DNA of 64,000 nucleotides from Symbiodinium microadriaticum (GCA_001939145.1 LSRX01000544.1:425808-489807); one strand, 5' to 3'; shown: positions 1-12,394, counted from the stretch's first letter. Program-made: numbers and translations. The notes: generated from the sequence alone by a model not told the origin.

Positions 1-570
1 GTTTTGGGTGTCCGTACTCATCTCGGACTTTTCGAATTCAGGCTCTTACAGACTGTGATTCATTGTCCTATCTTTTCGAGTTTTTGGCCTACATAAGTTT
101 CCAATCAAGTTCGGGTCTTTGAGCTTTTCAGCTTCCGGGACCAAAGCTTCTTTTTCTAGTTCGTGGGCTTCGTCACTATAGCCGTCTGAAGAACTTGCAT
201 TGGCACAATTATTCATTATCCCTTGTAGCACCAATTCTGTTATGATGTACTCCAAGAAACCCTCTCCAAGTTGAGACGTTGCAGTCCGGTGGAGGTCATG
301 TGAGTCAGGTGTCTTGGGTTCTCAAAGTTTGGCTCTCTGTGGGCATCCATGATCTCAGACCTTGCGCCTTCAGCGTCTGAATGGAGACATGCAGTCCTGC
401 CACAGAGGATCAAATATGCCGGTTGTAGGTCCCGCACGGAATGGCCACGACCATACATTACACGAAGAGCACACCAGACCTGCCTTGCTGGACGCTACCA
501 GTGTCTGGTTGCTTTGGTCAAGCCTCTAGGTTTCGATTCGCAGTAGTTACACTTCCTTCGCGTGGCCTAG

Positions 571-1117
571 TTATTCCTTGCAGTCCCTATACAGTATGCA
601 GGCGAGCTTGGACACAGCATCCTCGAAAACCGATTTGTCGCGCACGGCAACCCAAGCTTCGGTACTACATGCTTGGAGGTGTTCCACAGCCCCTGCGCCG
701 CGATCAGCTCTGCATGTAGCCCTCTCCTCGTCCAAGGGGCTTACTGTATCTGCACATGCATCACAGCCAACCACACTGAGAATTCATTTCAACGACTTGG
801 CCGGTACGATCCGTGAATCCTTTCGGCGGCTCGTCCTCCCTGGAGACAACCTGTTCCAGAGACCAGACAGCCCATGAATGTGTCCTGTGAACAGAACAGA
901 TGTGCCTGAACAGGATGTGAGTCGCCGACAGCTAAAGTGCATATGCAGCATTTGCGGCAGTACCCAACTTGTGCGATGCAGATGCGCTGCTGTTCCGTGA
1001 GCGCCTGCAGCTTGGCGTTTGCGGCCTGGACACATGAATCTGGATGCCAAGCATTGGCCGCAGGCTGCTGACCGGTCTGGCGATGGCGTAGAAATCTTTG
1101 AGGCCATGTGCAAACAA
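571..1117 (-). CDS. Unrecognised coding-like islands, minus strand
   Basis: Two open minus-strand stretches have protein-like composition: about 571-774 (contains AVEHLQACSTEAWVAV and VFEDAVSKLACIL) and about 800-1117 (contains CVQAANAKLQALTEQQR and a CRKCCIC cluster). They are in different frames, so they would be separate exons or a decayed gene. A short (TA)n run lies just upstream at 1117-1141. The + strand is also open across part of this stretch, so the strand assignment is not firm. No domain was recognised. Confidence 0.3.
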
Positions 1118-1591
1118 ACATATATATATATATATATATATCTGCTTGCAAGCAAGCCCCGCTCAACGACAGCCCGTGATGTCAGGTGGTGCTTGTTTAT
1201 GCATGTTTACATAACCTTTACACAGCGACCCATCATGTTAGGACACCACAGGAGAAAGGGTTTTTCCAGGCCACAGAAAATTGTTTCAAACCCCACGCAT
1301 ACTCTGGGCTTGTTGCCAAATGTTTCTATGTTTTCACTGCGGCCTCAAGGACTTCTACGCGCTGAGCCAGGCCAGGATGCAGCCTGATGCCAATGCATCG
1401 CAGCCACAGGTCGCTGTGGGCCATGCTGGGTGATTCTTGTTGCAGGAGAGTACTCATATAATAGCCAAGCTGCTTTCGCGCAAGTACGGCTTTCGTAGCT
1501 CCAAATGTTACATGTGCAGTACTGACTGTTGCTCACGTGCCTCAAGCACACTGCAGCAGACTCCTGGTTTCCGGATACCTTCACGACAGCC

Positions 1592-2898
1592 ATGGAATCG
1601 TCAAGGCCTTCGGAACCAAATGTTTCCGAGGAGCGAGAGATGGAAGGGATGGAGGCAGAGGAGCCAGGCCAAGTTGCCGGAAGACAAGTCGTCACACTTT
1701 CCTCAATCTTTGGTGGCCAACGCATCAAGTTCGGATGCGGTTGCTAGAGCCCCCTTCAAGAGCCTGCAGACAATCTGCCAGACTCTCAGGCACCGTTGCT
1801 GGCCAGCCAAGCAAGCCCTCAGGAATATGTGGATGCACTGTGCTGTGGAAGAGGATGCTCTTCTTGAGTTCCAAGCTCTGCAAGACAAGGTCACTTCAGC
1901 AACTGATCCTAGCGCAGAGGCTGTGCAGCAACTCCAGGCATATGCCCGCAACGCTTGGAAGGCGGCTGCAAGGGAGAAGCTCTCCCCAGAGGATGTCGCC
2001 GCAAAAGTTGCCCAAGCTGATTCGGCATGGACGAAGCAATTGAACGACCACTGTAAACCAGCATCAACCACCCTCCGAGAGTTCGTTAAGGATCATTGCC
2101 TGGGGTTCTTCTCTGAGCTACTGGCCAACAAATCCGCGAATCCCCGAACCCGGCTAAGGCGCAGGCAGACACCAAACTCGCGTCCATGGCACCAACAGTC
2201 CTTGCGACAGCCTGCTGCCGTGTGGCTTGCCAATGGTATCCCTCCCGATTTGCCGCGTGGCAGGGGCAGTGCGCTTACTACTGGCAGGGTGCGGACGGGG
2301 CCCTCAAGAACACGCCCTTGCAAGGCTCCGACTCTGACTGGAATGTCGGAGCAACGAATTTGCTGTTGATCGTGCAATGCGACTCCGCCCGGCCGGGCAA
2401 GGACAACGTCAAGCGAGTGGTCTTGCAGTGGTTGGACTTTCTTTCCGGCAAAACCCAGCTCCCTGCGACAAAGGCACTGCTGCAGGGCAATGTCCCCTTG
2501 ACGGGGTTGCTGGAGGAATTGAAAACCAACAGAGGGCAACTGCGAGTGATCAATGGGGAGCTCGAGAAGATCTTAAACCGTCGGAAGGGCAAGATGCTAC
2601 ATGGGGCCGACACATCTAGGACGATACGGCCGCCTGTGGCAAGCGGACCGTGGTGGATCAATCGTACCTTGCACCAGTCGTGTGGGCCCTCCTGGAAACA
2701 CAGTTGGGCGTGTATGCACGCGAGATGGGCTCCGAATCCAACGGTCGCCTACGCTTCGTCATGGCGGCCATAGACCCCAAGCTCGTCCAGCAAACGCCTT
2801 TCGAAGAGAAACTGGCACCCCACAAGCAATCCAATCATTTGCTTTCCCAGACAACAAAGCTAGCATATATCCCAAAGCCCTATACTGAAATTATATAA
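1592..2898 (+). pseudogene. Frameshifted unknown protein gene, about 430 codons
   Basis: A protein-like reading runs from the ATG at 1592 (MESSRPSEPNVSEEREMEG) to a TAA at 2896-2898 but needs several corrections. There is an in-frame TAG near 1745, a shift near 1840, another near 2145 and another near 2635. Segments with clear coding character are AVEEDALLEFQALQDKV, SPEDVAAKVAQADSAW, LEELKTNRGQLRVINGELEK and YLAPVVWALLETQLGVY. No intron-like telomeric filler lies between them, so I read this as a decayed intronless copy and not as spliced exons. I do not recognise the family. Sequencing error at the shifts is the main alternative. Confidence 0.5.
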
Positions 2899-3711
2899 CG
2901 CTGGAAAAAAGCACTTTCATGGAACCCCTTGAGGACAGCCTGCTCTAAATATTGTAAGGCCCCCGTGCTGCAGGGCCTAACCAAGCTGGAAGCCTTCGCG
3001 CGGATGCTCGAACGACCACTGCGGGAGGCATTTCGGACGGCCCGAGAAACATGTTGGGCTTTGGGTTTAGGGTTTAGTAGGGTTTAGCATTTAGGATGTA
3101 GGGCTTAGGTCAAGGGTTCAAGCCCAGTCCATATTGAAACTAGTGTAATATCCGAACCCCCTATCCGCCGCATTATCCCGCAAGACAAACTGCTGGATTT
3201 GGGGGGTCTCTCCATTTCCAGAGTGCCTACCTGCTTATCATAGGGGATTTGGGCTTCCGTTCGCTCGACCACAAGCCAGGAACCCGCGATCTAGTCCCGA
3301 AGTCTTAGAGCCCAGACCTCAACGCCTGAACTCTGAAACACTGCCAATGATCTTTGCTATTGCAGTGCCTTTCGGCTCATTGTTTTGTTTTGGGGCCCCG
3401 AGACTCACAAAGAAAGAGAACTTTAAACGGAAAGTTGGACCGTCAATCGTGTTGTTAAGCTTTGCTTTCTGAATTTTAGAGCCCGCGCAGAGCAAGTGCA
3501 TGAGGTCAAGGGCTAAGCACCCATGAAGACCGTCAGATTTGGAGTTACACGGTGCTAGTCGGATGTTGTGTGCTTCCAAAAGGCCACAGCCGTGCATGGA
3601 CGGCAGCCGGGAGGACTGCGACGGCCAGTACCGCAAAGTATCCGGTTCCCTTTTTCGACTTACTTGGACCGGCGATGGCACTAGATGCAAAGGCCACATT
3701 AAGATGAGTTC

Positions 3712-4116
3712 ATCCCTGCAGAAACTTGCGAACAAGAAGCTTGTCTCGCGATGGTCCTTGTACGGGTGCTCTCAATCACATATAAAGGCTCTGCAGCGGG
3801 CTGTGTCGTTGTTTTCACGAGGCTTTCCAGCTGCATGCATCCTGGAGGATAATGTCGCCACTCCGGCCGGGGCAGAAAGGAACAACTCGGCCGAATCCTG
3901 AAGACACTGGAGAAGCGGCCGAAGGGATGGAAATTGCTCATGCTGCGCGGCGAGCCTCGGACTGACTGGGCAACAAAGACACACCACAAAGCAGTCAAAG
4001 GGATCGACGGAGTCCGCTGGGCGGAGAGGGTCTACCAGTCGCATGCTTACATCATCCGAGATGTCGCCTTGGCGCGCTGGTTGCAAACACTTGGTGACAC
4101 ATGGAGCCAGCGGCGG
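3712..4116 (+). pseudogene. Glycosyltransferase family 25-like, frameshifted
   Basis: In one frame the sequence reads YGCSQSHIKALQRAV and then CILEDNV near 3836-3856. In the next frame it reads GWKLLMLRGEP and SHAYIIRDVALARWLQTL, ending near 4110. The order S-H-x-x-AL, ILED(D)V, GWxLLxL, HAYIIR matches the layout of glycosyltransferase family 25 (LPS and collagen galactosyltransferase type). The frame changes between about 3856 and 3890 with no room for an intron, so the copy appears broken. The usual second Asp of the LEDD metal-binding motif is Asn here. The family call is by motif memory, without an alignment. A TTTTCGACTTTTCG-rich tract follows directly. Confidence 0.45.
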
Positions 4117-4147
4117 CGCAGCAGTTTGTCCATGGTGTTTGCATCTT

Positions 4148-4345
4148 TTGCCAGCTGTTCTTTTCGACTTTTGATTTTTCGACTTTTCGTGTTTTCCTCT
4201 ACTTTGCGACTTTTCGGGGCAATACCTGACTTTTTTAGACGTTTCGACCTTTCGTTTTTTCGGGTTCTTTGGTTTCTAGCGCAAATCTCTATCCAACACC
4301 ACTTTTCGACTTTTCGTGTTTTTACTTTTCGCGTGCCGTTTGGCA
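4148..4345 (+). repeat. Pyrimidine-rich TTTTCGACTTTTCG repeat tract
   Basis: About 200 bases consist of irregular repeats of CTTTTCG and GACTTTTCG, strongly T-rich on the + strand. It directly follows the broken glycosyltransferase. ORFs predicted through it are low-complexity artefacts. Confidence 0.6.
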
Positions 4346-4639
4346 TTCTCGGCGTATCCGCGTCCACAAGCGTTCGCACACACAGGTGGAGTCCTCATAA
4401 CACCCCAAACAACCCTAAACCATCATCCCTCTCTCATAGCACCCCATATAACCAATGATATAAGCCCCTCAAAACCGTACAACAAGAAAAACCCCAAACT
4501 TTCATAAGGCCCGAAACCCTAAAGCCCTAAACGTTCATAAGACCTTATGGACTTTAGAGCCCTACAACCCTCACCCTAAAGCCGGCAGTTCGGCTTTGCT
4601 GAGGCACTGGCACAGAGGCACCGGACGGTTGGAGCGCAC

Positions 4640-5110
4640 CCACCTCGGTACTTTTGGGTCTCTGAAATTATGGAAGCTTTTGTCTAAGGGCTCTAAGGAT
4701 TTTATACAGGTTTTGCGAGTTTTGTATCATGGTTTTACACAGTGTTTGAAGGTTTGAGAAAGTTACAAGGGTTTGTGATAAGGGTTTTTGCAAGGGTTTT
4801 ATATCGGTACTTTTGGGGTTTCTGACAATCAGGGATAAGGGTTTTATAAGGGCTTTCTTGGAGTCTCTTAACATTAAGCATAACGGTTTTCCCAAGGGTT
4901 TTTTGGGGGTTACAACAAAAGGGATAACGATTCTGATAAGGCTCTATTAGGGTCTCTTAAAACTGGAGATCAGGGTTGTTAAAGGGTTTATGGGGGTCTC
5001 TAAGGATTGGGATAAGGACTTGATAAGAGCTTTCTTGGGATCTCTGAAAACTAGGGAGAACTACAGTAAGGGTTACGTAAGGGTCGTATTTGGGTTTCTC
5101 AAAGTGGTGC
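4640..5110. repeat. Degenerate tandem array around GATAAGGGTTTTATAAGGG
   Basis: The phrase (G)ATAAGGGTTTTATAAGGG followed by TCTCT recurs about every 60 bases with heavy divergence. It resembles the telomere-like filler but has its own unit. No coding sequence was seen in it. Confidence 0.45.
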
Positions 5111-5183
5111 TTGACCACATTCCTTCAGCCCGCATCGTGGTTCAGAGATTGAGGCGCCAACGCGAGCATAGGAATCTAGACAG

Positions 5184-5384
5184 CTGCCGGTGGCTCCATT
5201 CCTCTGCAAATTGTGCACTACTGGTTCTACTCTCGCGTAGTTCGAGTGCCAGAACATGCAAAATCTGACCTGGGTCCTGCAAAGTTCTACAATAACCGCT
5301 AATTCACATGCCTCTGGTCTAAATTGTTCGGTCCATCCCAGTCCACCAGGTTCTGGAACAAAGCCATACTAGAACTCGCCTAAG
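5184..5384 (+). CDS. Exon-like island, unknown protein
   Basis: After a possible CAG acceptor at 5181-5183 the frame reads IPLQIVHYWFYSRVVRVPE and then AKSDLGPAKFYNNR to a TAA near 5301. The same frame continues with protein-like sequence (LFGPSQSTRFWNKAIL) to about 5384. Composition is clearly coding-like, but there is no start codon and one internal stop, so it is either an exon plus read-on or a decayed gene. The family was not recognised. Confidence 0.35.
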
Positions 5385-6401
5385 TTTAAGCATCACTGAT
5401 TTGCAGAGACTTGAGAAGACATTATTCCTTCGGGTTGTCCAAGTATGGAGCCCCCAAAGCCGTACACTAATCATTCAGGCTGGTAAAACGTTAATGTAGC
5501 CTAGTCAAGTCATAGAACAAACAGAAGCAGGATTATACAGCGTAATGATGATTCCCAAGGCCCTGTCGCACAATCTGGAACCTTTGAACTTCTGAACGTC
5601 AAGGACCCTTGGCAACCTTTTAAAAGAACCCTTTAAACGAGCCCTTCCTTTGAGGCTCACTTTATCTCGACGAGCGGCCGCTCTCTGAGGGGGGATCCTG
5701 AATAATGCAGGGCCTTTACTAAGCAGAGTAGGGTACGGAACCCTCAAATGGTTCAGTCTTCTGCGTTCTCCCGTAGACGGGAGGGTTGCATAAAGATTTC
5801 ATGTAGAGTCTTGCAAGGGTTTCATAACAACTCGACGAGGGTTTAGGTTGTACAGCGTTTATGGCATTTTAAACGGGCCTGAACAATTAGATTTGGCTTT
5901 GGAAGATAGTCCAGCCCCTGTGCTAAACTAAGCCTAAACCCTAACACCGGCACACCAAAAGTAATCATGTATCTCAGCTGGAGTTGTATAGGATTTGTTC
6001 CGGACAGGCAGGCGGCTCCGGTGGACAAAGCATTGAAGGGTTTAGGGCGTTGGGCTATCTTTGTGTCCCCTTGGAGGAACCATGTTGCACAATGGTGTAG
6101 AATCTGGCGCAGTCAAAACCCAAAGCAGATCATAGTTGAGAACACCCCGGCCACTCAACAGTTTAGCTTTTGAGCCGCGGTCCTAGATTGGATCGACCTT
6201 CTGGTCTCAAACCCTAAACTCACCCGAAAGACCAAAAGCCCTCACCGCACCCTGCAACTTCCTCCAAGCCGTTCAGCTTGGGCCCCCACAGCTCCGCGAG
6301 GTATGAAGTCGGGTGGGTCTCCGAACCAGGACGAGTTCTGTGAGGGTTTAAGGTCGAAGGGCAGAGTTCGTCGTTGAGTTTTTGTTGATAGACCCCTGCA
6401 G

Positions 6402-6477
6402 ATTTTCAGATACAGAGCTTGTGCAGTATTTGACCTAGCGGTTTCCGTCGTGGCTGCAGAAGACTCTGGGATCCAAG
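6402..6477 (+). CDS. Candidate exon, unknown protein
   Basis: CTGCAG acceptor, then ACAVFDLAVSVVAAEDSGIQ in frame, then a GC donor (AAG|GCTGCGG). It is surrounded by telomere-like filler. The gene is not identified. Confidence 0.3.
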
Positions 6478-7783
6478 GCTGCGGTCTTTAGTATTTAGGG
6501 TCTTGGGGGGTAATCGAGATCGAAGTTTACGAAGTTGTGGACCCCTCTATGTCTTTATCGGTAGGGGGGGGGAGACTACCACTCACCATTGTTGGGTTCC
6601 ACCCTTTAGAAGTAGGGGGCCCAACCTGCTAGTTTCTAGGGTTTAGGATCTTAAGAGACAAGTGAACGGCAAGGCTGGGTTTTCACTTGCAGCACCACGT
6701 CCAACTACCTTTGCACACGTACGTCCCTAACCCTAGAACCCCGAACCGCGAAACACTACACTCAGAGAGGGGCGCATGTTGGGACTTGGAAACCCTGTAA
6801 ACCACGAAGACTCAGTCAGGTCTTAAAGTCGAACTCCCCCCGAATTCCTGCTTAGGTTTAGGGTTTAGGCAGTCTCGTTCCTTTTGTCATGTAGCAGCGA
6901 CTTATTCCGATGAGCCTGCAACGGCCTCAGGGACTTGAGCCCAAAACCTTCAGTCCTGCACCTAAACCCGAAACATTATAGAACCCAAGCTATGAGCAAC
7001 AGGACGCCTACTCCTTCACCTTTCTGGATCATGGTTGGATCTTGAGCCGTCACCCCAGCCACAACAGGGTTCCGGGGTTAGGGTTCAGGGCTTCGTGGTT
7101 GTGGGGCCAAGGCCCGTTACTTGAAACTAGTGTACTGTTACTAGTTTGGCTGAGATTACTTAGGGGTATTGCGCTTACTGCATAAGCTTCCCAAAGCCTA
7201 AGCCATAAACCCTCCTCCCGAAACCGTAGCACGGATCTTGGGATCTTCGGGCTCGAACATTCAGGGCCTTCCAGGACCTTCCGTGAACTCAGAAATGCCA
7301 AGGCGGTTGCCAACCAAGAAGTTCCAAATCTGGTTTTTCTTCATCTACACCGTAGATTTCCGATTTCTTCAACCCCTGCTGATTGAATAAGCCATACAAC
7401 AGAGATCCTCATATATGAAGGCCTTGGAAAAAGCGGGGCGGCTTATCACCAGGGCTGTACATCAGAAACCCGGAGCTCTAGGCCCAAGACCCTTAGACTT
7501 AGACCCCAAGCCTCGGCGTACGTAATCAGTAGTAAGCAGTGTTCTCACAGTACATCCCCCATGTGTAAAGATCATCGTACTTACACCGTAATATGTCTCA
7601 CGAAGTTGGGTAAAGCCACCCATTTTGATGGAACTTGAGAGTTCCTGAAGGCCCTCATTTTCGGGAACATGCAAGGCCCTCAAACGCCCTTTTGGAACCG
7701 CTGCTGGCCACCCTCAAGGAAGCACACCGCGAAGTGAAAAAAAGAACCCTAAACTAGATCCCCCAAACCCCGAAAGCCTATAG

Positions 7784-7846
7784 GGTCGACGGATCCTCGC
7801 CTCGTGGAGAGGCATTGCTTGTGATGGACACGGAGAGCACGGCGAG
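7784..7846 (+). CDS. Candidate exon, unknown protein
   Basis: A TATAG acceptor is followed by an open frame reading SSPRGEALLVMDTESTA, and the island ends at GAG|GCCGAG, a possible GC donor. Composition differs from the CCCTAAA-type filler on both sides. The gene is not identified. Confidence 0.28.
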
Positions 7847-8324
7847 GCCGAGGGGCTTTTAGGTCACGAACCACTCGTCTCTGTCTTCTGCCTCTTTATG
7901 GTTTGAGTACACTGCTTCTCATCATGCTTGTCCGTGGGGTGTTGAGGGGTTTAGGGGCGTAAGTTTTTGTTTTAAAGGGTTTAGGGAGTTTAGGGATGCA
8001 CAGGCTGCGCACAGAGTTTTGTGAGGTACTGTAGGGGCTGATAAGGGTGTTGGTAGGGTTTTGCAGGGTTCCATGGAGACCTCATGAGGGATTATGCGGG
8101 TTGTGATGGGCTGCGTCTTATGGATATTCTGGATTGATAAGCAAAACTATCATTCCTACCGAAACCCTAATGTCTGAAATTTTTAACAACGTTGAACTCC
8201 AAACAGCCATAACCATGAAATTCCCACAATCTCTTCCTAAAGCGCGGAAAGAGTAGGGATGAAAGGTGACCTGGCAAACGGGCCCTAAACCCTAAGCCGT
8301 CAACCCACAACCGGGCTGTTCCAG

Positions 8325-8390
8325 AAGGAGTTGGGGGTCACTGGGGACCTGCTATCGCGGGTCGAAGCTTTGGAGTCTTCGGTTGCCCTA
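8325..8390 (+). CDS. Candidate exon, unknown protein
   Basis: TTCCAG acceptor, then KELGVTGDLLSRVEALESSV in frame, ending at a possible GTTCCT donor. The heptad-like pattern suggests a coiled coil. No family was recognised. Confidence 0.33.
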
Positions 8391-9243
8391 GTTCCTAAGG
8401 GTATTTAAAGGGTTTAGGTTTAAGGCCTTGGCTTCTAATCTAAACTCACCCTGCACCTTAGCATCCTTTTCAGGTTCCCTTGAAGGAGCGAGGTTCCTCT
8501 AAGTTGAGGATGCAAGATCCCTGAAGTGCGGGATTTAGGACCCCGCAAGATGGCGATTTGGGGTTCTGGACATTCATTTCGGCGTAAGGTTCAGTGGGAT
8601 CCATAACAGTTAACATCGCAGGACAGAGCAAGTGACGGATGGGCCCTGCATTGCTAGCAGACATCACAGGAGCCGATAGTGAGGCATCGCCGCGTATTGC
8701 TATTCAAAAGGCTGAAGACTAGCAAGAAGACCATCCGGAAGCGAACCTGAGCGTCGTTCAGACTCGCAATAACCCAAGGCCAACAACGAAAGATCAGGCC
8801 TGGCAAGGTAGTAGGATCTTCAATGCAATGTAGTTTTCAACACCCTTCTAGTAAGGGACCCCATATTAATCTCTATTCCTTGATTCCATATTGTTGTATT
8901 CTCACCCTAAACCCTCAACCCTAATGTCAGGTTATCGCCGAGCGTGTGTCGCGAGTTCTGCCACTTTTCTTCTCCGCGAACATGGCGGAGAGCTCGGACC
9001 CGGAAGAGGCGTGACGATTTGTTTTATAAGAACTTAAGAAACCCTGGGGTTCTGTATATGAATCCTCCTATTTTGAGGGTTATGCTTTTGAGGGTTATGC
9101 GGCCAGGGTTCCTTAGTCAGCTTCCTACGTCAGAATTTAAGTAATGCCCTTTTAGCCTTGCCTTCGTTTAGAGTGAGAAGGAGTGTCCTCCCAGAGGCTT
9201 GAGCCCTGAACCCGAAACCGCCTTCAGACCGAAGCATCCACCA

Positions 9244-9435
9244 TGCGAGCATCTCGAGGTATGCCATGCATTCGAGGGTATCTTTAAGCACCTCAAGCAG
9301 GAGGATCTGGTATAGAAGAACCGAAACCTCTGGTCTTGGACCTCTACATTAGCCTATAGCTTAGCCCTGCAGGCTCTTCGGAAGGCTTTCCGGTTGGCGC
9401 AGGGCGACCTGGAACGATCCTTCAGCTCGATGCAG
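9244..9435 (+). CDS. Two phase-matched candidate exons, unknown protein
   Basis: The first island (9244-9309) reads CEHLEVCHAFEGIFKHLKQE and ends with a GTATAG donor in phase 0. The second (9373-9435) follows a CCTGCAG acceptor, reads ALRKAFRLAQGDLERSFSSM, and ends at a GC donor (CAG|GCCTAA). The 63-bp intron between them keeps the frame. Neither island has a start codon. The protein is not recognised. Confidence 0.4.
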
Positions 9436-10561
9436 GCCTAAATGCTGGAGATGACTGGTTTTGAGGTCAGGGTATCTCCGGTGTAGCCATGCCAGAATCA
9501 TACTGTAAGGTGCGCCCAAACCCGCTTCCGCTGGTCTTCTGAACAGGGGCCTTGTAGCCCTTCATCGCATGTAGTGGCAGAGAGCAGTATGTCTAGGAGA
9601 CGAAGTTGGGGTTCAGGGGTTCGGGTTCCTGGGGTTGCGGGTGCAGGGTTTAGGCCGTGCTCTTTTTATCTAAGATTCGAGAGTTGAGGATCTCAGCTTT
9701 GGGGTGGAGTCTGTGATCTTCGGGGCTTTGCACGTCGGGCTTCAGTGCGGAATATATGGGGTGTCTTAATGAGTCGAAGAGGGGCTTTGGTCCGTGCTAC
9801 ATTGCAAGGAAGCAGCCATTGCTACTAGTTGCTGAGACCTCTGTGGGCGTGAGCTAGAGGCTTCTTGGGCCCGGGGTCTTCGGTTTTGGGATCTTCTAGT
9901 TGGTATTTCGGGAGTTCAGGGTCAGGGCGGCTTAGGGTCTTCCTGTGGATCTAAGAACTTCACGGATGGGGCTTTAGGGTTTCGGGTTTAGTGAGGCTTA
10001 AGCTGGTAGCGACCGGGCAGTTAAGGCTCATGGCCTACTATTATCGGGCGGGTTGCGCACTTCGATGCTTTAGGATGTTGACAGCCTGAAGCGGTACATG
10101 TTTCATTCCTGAACCCCGAAGCCGTAAACCTCAAATATGACAAGCCTAGACTTCGATGAATCATCAAGCCATGGCGTACAGGAAAGCAGCGTAGCTTGCC
10201 TTGTTTGTTCTGGCGAGTTGCCTCGACAAAGCCCAAACCTAAAGCGCAATACCCCTAAAATCCCTAAAACCCTGAAGCCACAAACTCCAAACGCTAAACT
10301 GCAACCCGAAAATCCCTAAGACGTTAAACTACAATCCGTGGTGAGTGTTGAGGGCTTGTGTCCCGGGCCCAGGCGAGTCAGAAGAAGGTCTCCTGGATGG
10401 TACCTATAATACTACTATTGCGGGCATAGGTCCCCCAAGCCATAATATAGGACGGTCTTCTGGGACCCAACCCCCAAATACTACTGGCAGACGGGACCAT
10501 GAACCTTTTTTTTTTTTTGTTGCTCGGTTTTCAGGCTTTTAAGGGTTTTCGCTCCACGGGT

Positions 10562-10645
10562 CAGCAGCGCCAGGTTTTTAGTGGCGCGACCGTGGCGTTG
10601 TGCCGCGGCTGCGAAGAGCAACTCGGGACTCCGAGCACTATAGCT
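10562..10645 (+). CDS. Candidate exon with C-x2-C motif
   Basis: An open frame reads RQVFSGATVALCRGCEEQLG between stretches of telomere-like filler. An AG acceptor lies at the start and the downstream donor is not resolved. The function is unknown. Confidence 0.27.
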
Positions 10646-11063
10646 AAGCCCCTGAGACCGGTTTAGGGTATTAGGGTTTAGGGTTTAGGGCAGGGTATTA
10701 GGGCCTACTAGGGTTCCGCAACCCCGAAAGGTTAGAAACCCAAAGAACTGCCTAAGCAATTCAACCCCGAAAGAATTCACCCCAAAGCCTGAATCTCAAG
10801 CCACACTTCGGACGTTGACTCTGGCAGCCGCCTCTACCACTTCCCTAAATGCCCGCAGTCTACTCGCACTCACTTTGGCTTGAGGTTGTAGTATAGAGGC
10901 TACGGGGCTAAGAGCCTCGAAGGCCAAGGGTTTTGGGCTTTCAAACATAGGGGCCTTGGTAATTTGAATTGGGTTTGGGGCTAGACTGTAGTAAACTTAC
11001 AGTGAGGGACCTCAGGTCAGGATCCCTAAGGAATGGCAGTGCTGAGCATTTAGGCTTCTACAG

Positions 11064-11097
11064 GAGGTCTCATCAGAAAGTATGAGCAGACAGCTGG
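11064..11097 (+). CDS. Small candidate exon
   Basis: CTACAG acceptor, EVSSESMSRQL in frame, then the canonical-looking donor GTGAAG. It is short, so confidence is limited. Confidence 0.27.
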
Positions 11098-11413
11098 GTG
11101 AAGATACCTTCCTACTTTCCCAAAAAAGGACCTTACAACTACACCGCCCCAAGGGAGACCTTACTTAAAGCGCTAAGAAGGTCAAAGCTAGGGAGGGCCC
11201 TGAAATATGAAGAAACCCTGGGAGAGCCCTCGGCTGGAAAACGGCGCTAAGACCGAAACTTGCGCAGCCGCGAGGCCAGGGCTCCTAAACCCTAAACTAA
11301 ATCCTAAGCCCTAAATCCTAAACCCTAAACCCTAAACCCTAAATGCAGGCAATGACGGGTGTAGAGATGGTGTAGGGTGCAGGTTTCAGAGTTTAGCCAT
11401 CGCCTATTCCCAG

Positions 11414-11572
11414 TTCGAGGTGACAGAGGCTACGGAAAGGGTCATCGGTGAAAAGGCATGCTATGGCAAGCAAGGCGAACTGTGCCAAATTAGAACTGAT
11501 ACTGAAAGCAGAAACAGTCATGACAAGCATTGTGAGTCATGCTGTCCCGCTTGCATGGCATCCGCAAAGCTG
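11414..11572 (+). CDS. Cys-rich candidate exon, unknown protein
   Basis: A TTCCCAG acceptor is followed by about 53 codons reading EVTEATERVIGEKACYGKQG and, later, HDKHCESCCPACMAS. Cys spacing is dense at the 3' end (C-x2-CC-x2-C), which suggests metal binding or disulfides. The frame ends at TGA two codons past a possible GC donor (CTG|GCTTGA). The next candidate exon is at 11737. The protein is not recognised. Confidence 0.4.
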
Positions 11573-11736
11573 GCTTGAGATCTTAGACACGGGGATGCCA
11601 CGGGCTGTTGTCGCCAAAACGATTGTTCATGGTTTGCTTCTACGTCGACAGCGACGACTGCTGCTGCTACTACAACTATTGCACATCCCAGTGTAGTGCG
11701 ACCACTAATACTGCCCGACGACTGCCCCCCTTGCAG

Positions 11737-11852
11737 TCCTCGACAAATCGCATAGGTGCTGCATGCAACCCAGCGCCGGCACGGTCTGGTTCGCTACTGC
11801 CGTGATCTTAGAGGAATGCCCATTCTTGCTGTGGGATTTGGGCTTAGAATAG
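11737..11852 (+). CDS. Candidate terminal exon, unknown protein
   Basis: A CCTTGCAG acceptor is followed by an open frame reading SHRCCMQPSAGTVWFATAV and ILEECPFLLWDLGLE, then TAG. It lies 165 bp after the Cys-rich candidate exon and may belong to the same transcript. A short tract of GAC/TAC triplets separates the two. Confidence 0.37.
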
Positions 11853-12394
11853 AAAACAGTGGAAAGGCCTTGCCCAGAAATTGAGGTGTTCAAATTCTTT
11901 GCGTACCCCGGTGTCGCCTGTTGGGATTTTGGGAAGGATCTTCAGCTTTTGGCGTGAGACCCAAGACCCTCCATACCCAAACCCTGCGAATGGGCCACAT
12001 TGTGCATTCTGAATTTAGGGGCTTGTTGAGGACCGCAGGAGTTGGGGTGTGCAGTGTACAGGGCTCAGGGCCTTTTTGCGGCTCAGAGGGTTCATAGAGT
12101 TCAGGCACTGAAGCCATATCATCCCGCGAGCCAGAGAGAAGGTCAGAACCGCCTATCCAGACGACAAGGCATAGTCTCCAGGACCTGAATTCAAGGACCG
12201 AGCCCCTACACCCCTGACTTGGAAGACCCTGATCCCAGACCTCCCTAAGCTCCACTCCCTAAACCCAGATCCCGAAGCCTGCACAGGTAAGTACAATAAA
12301 CTGCGGAACCCAATTGCAAAAACTCAAAACCCTGGCACTTTATGAGCCCAAAAGCAGAAGTAGAGCTGTCAGAAAAAAGACAACGATTAATACG

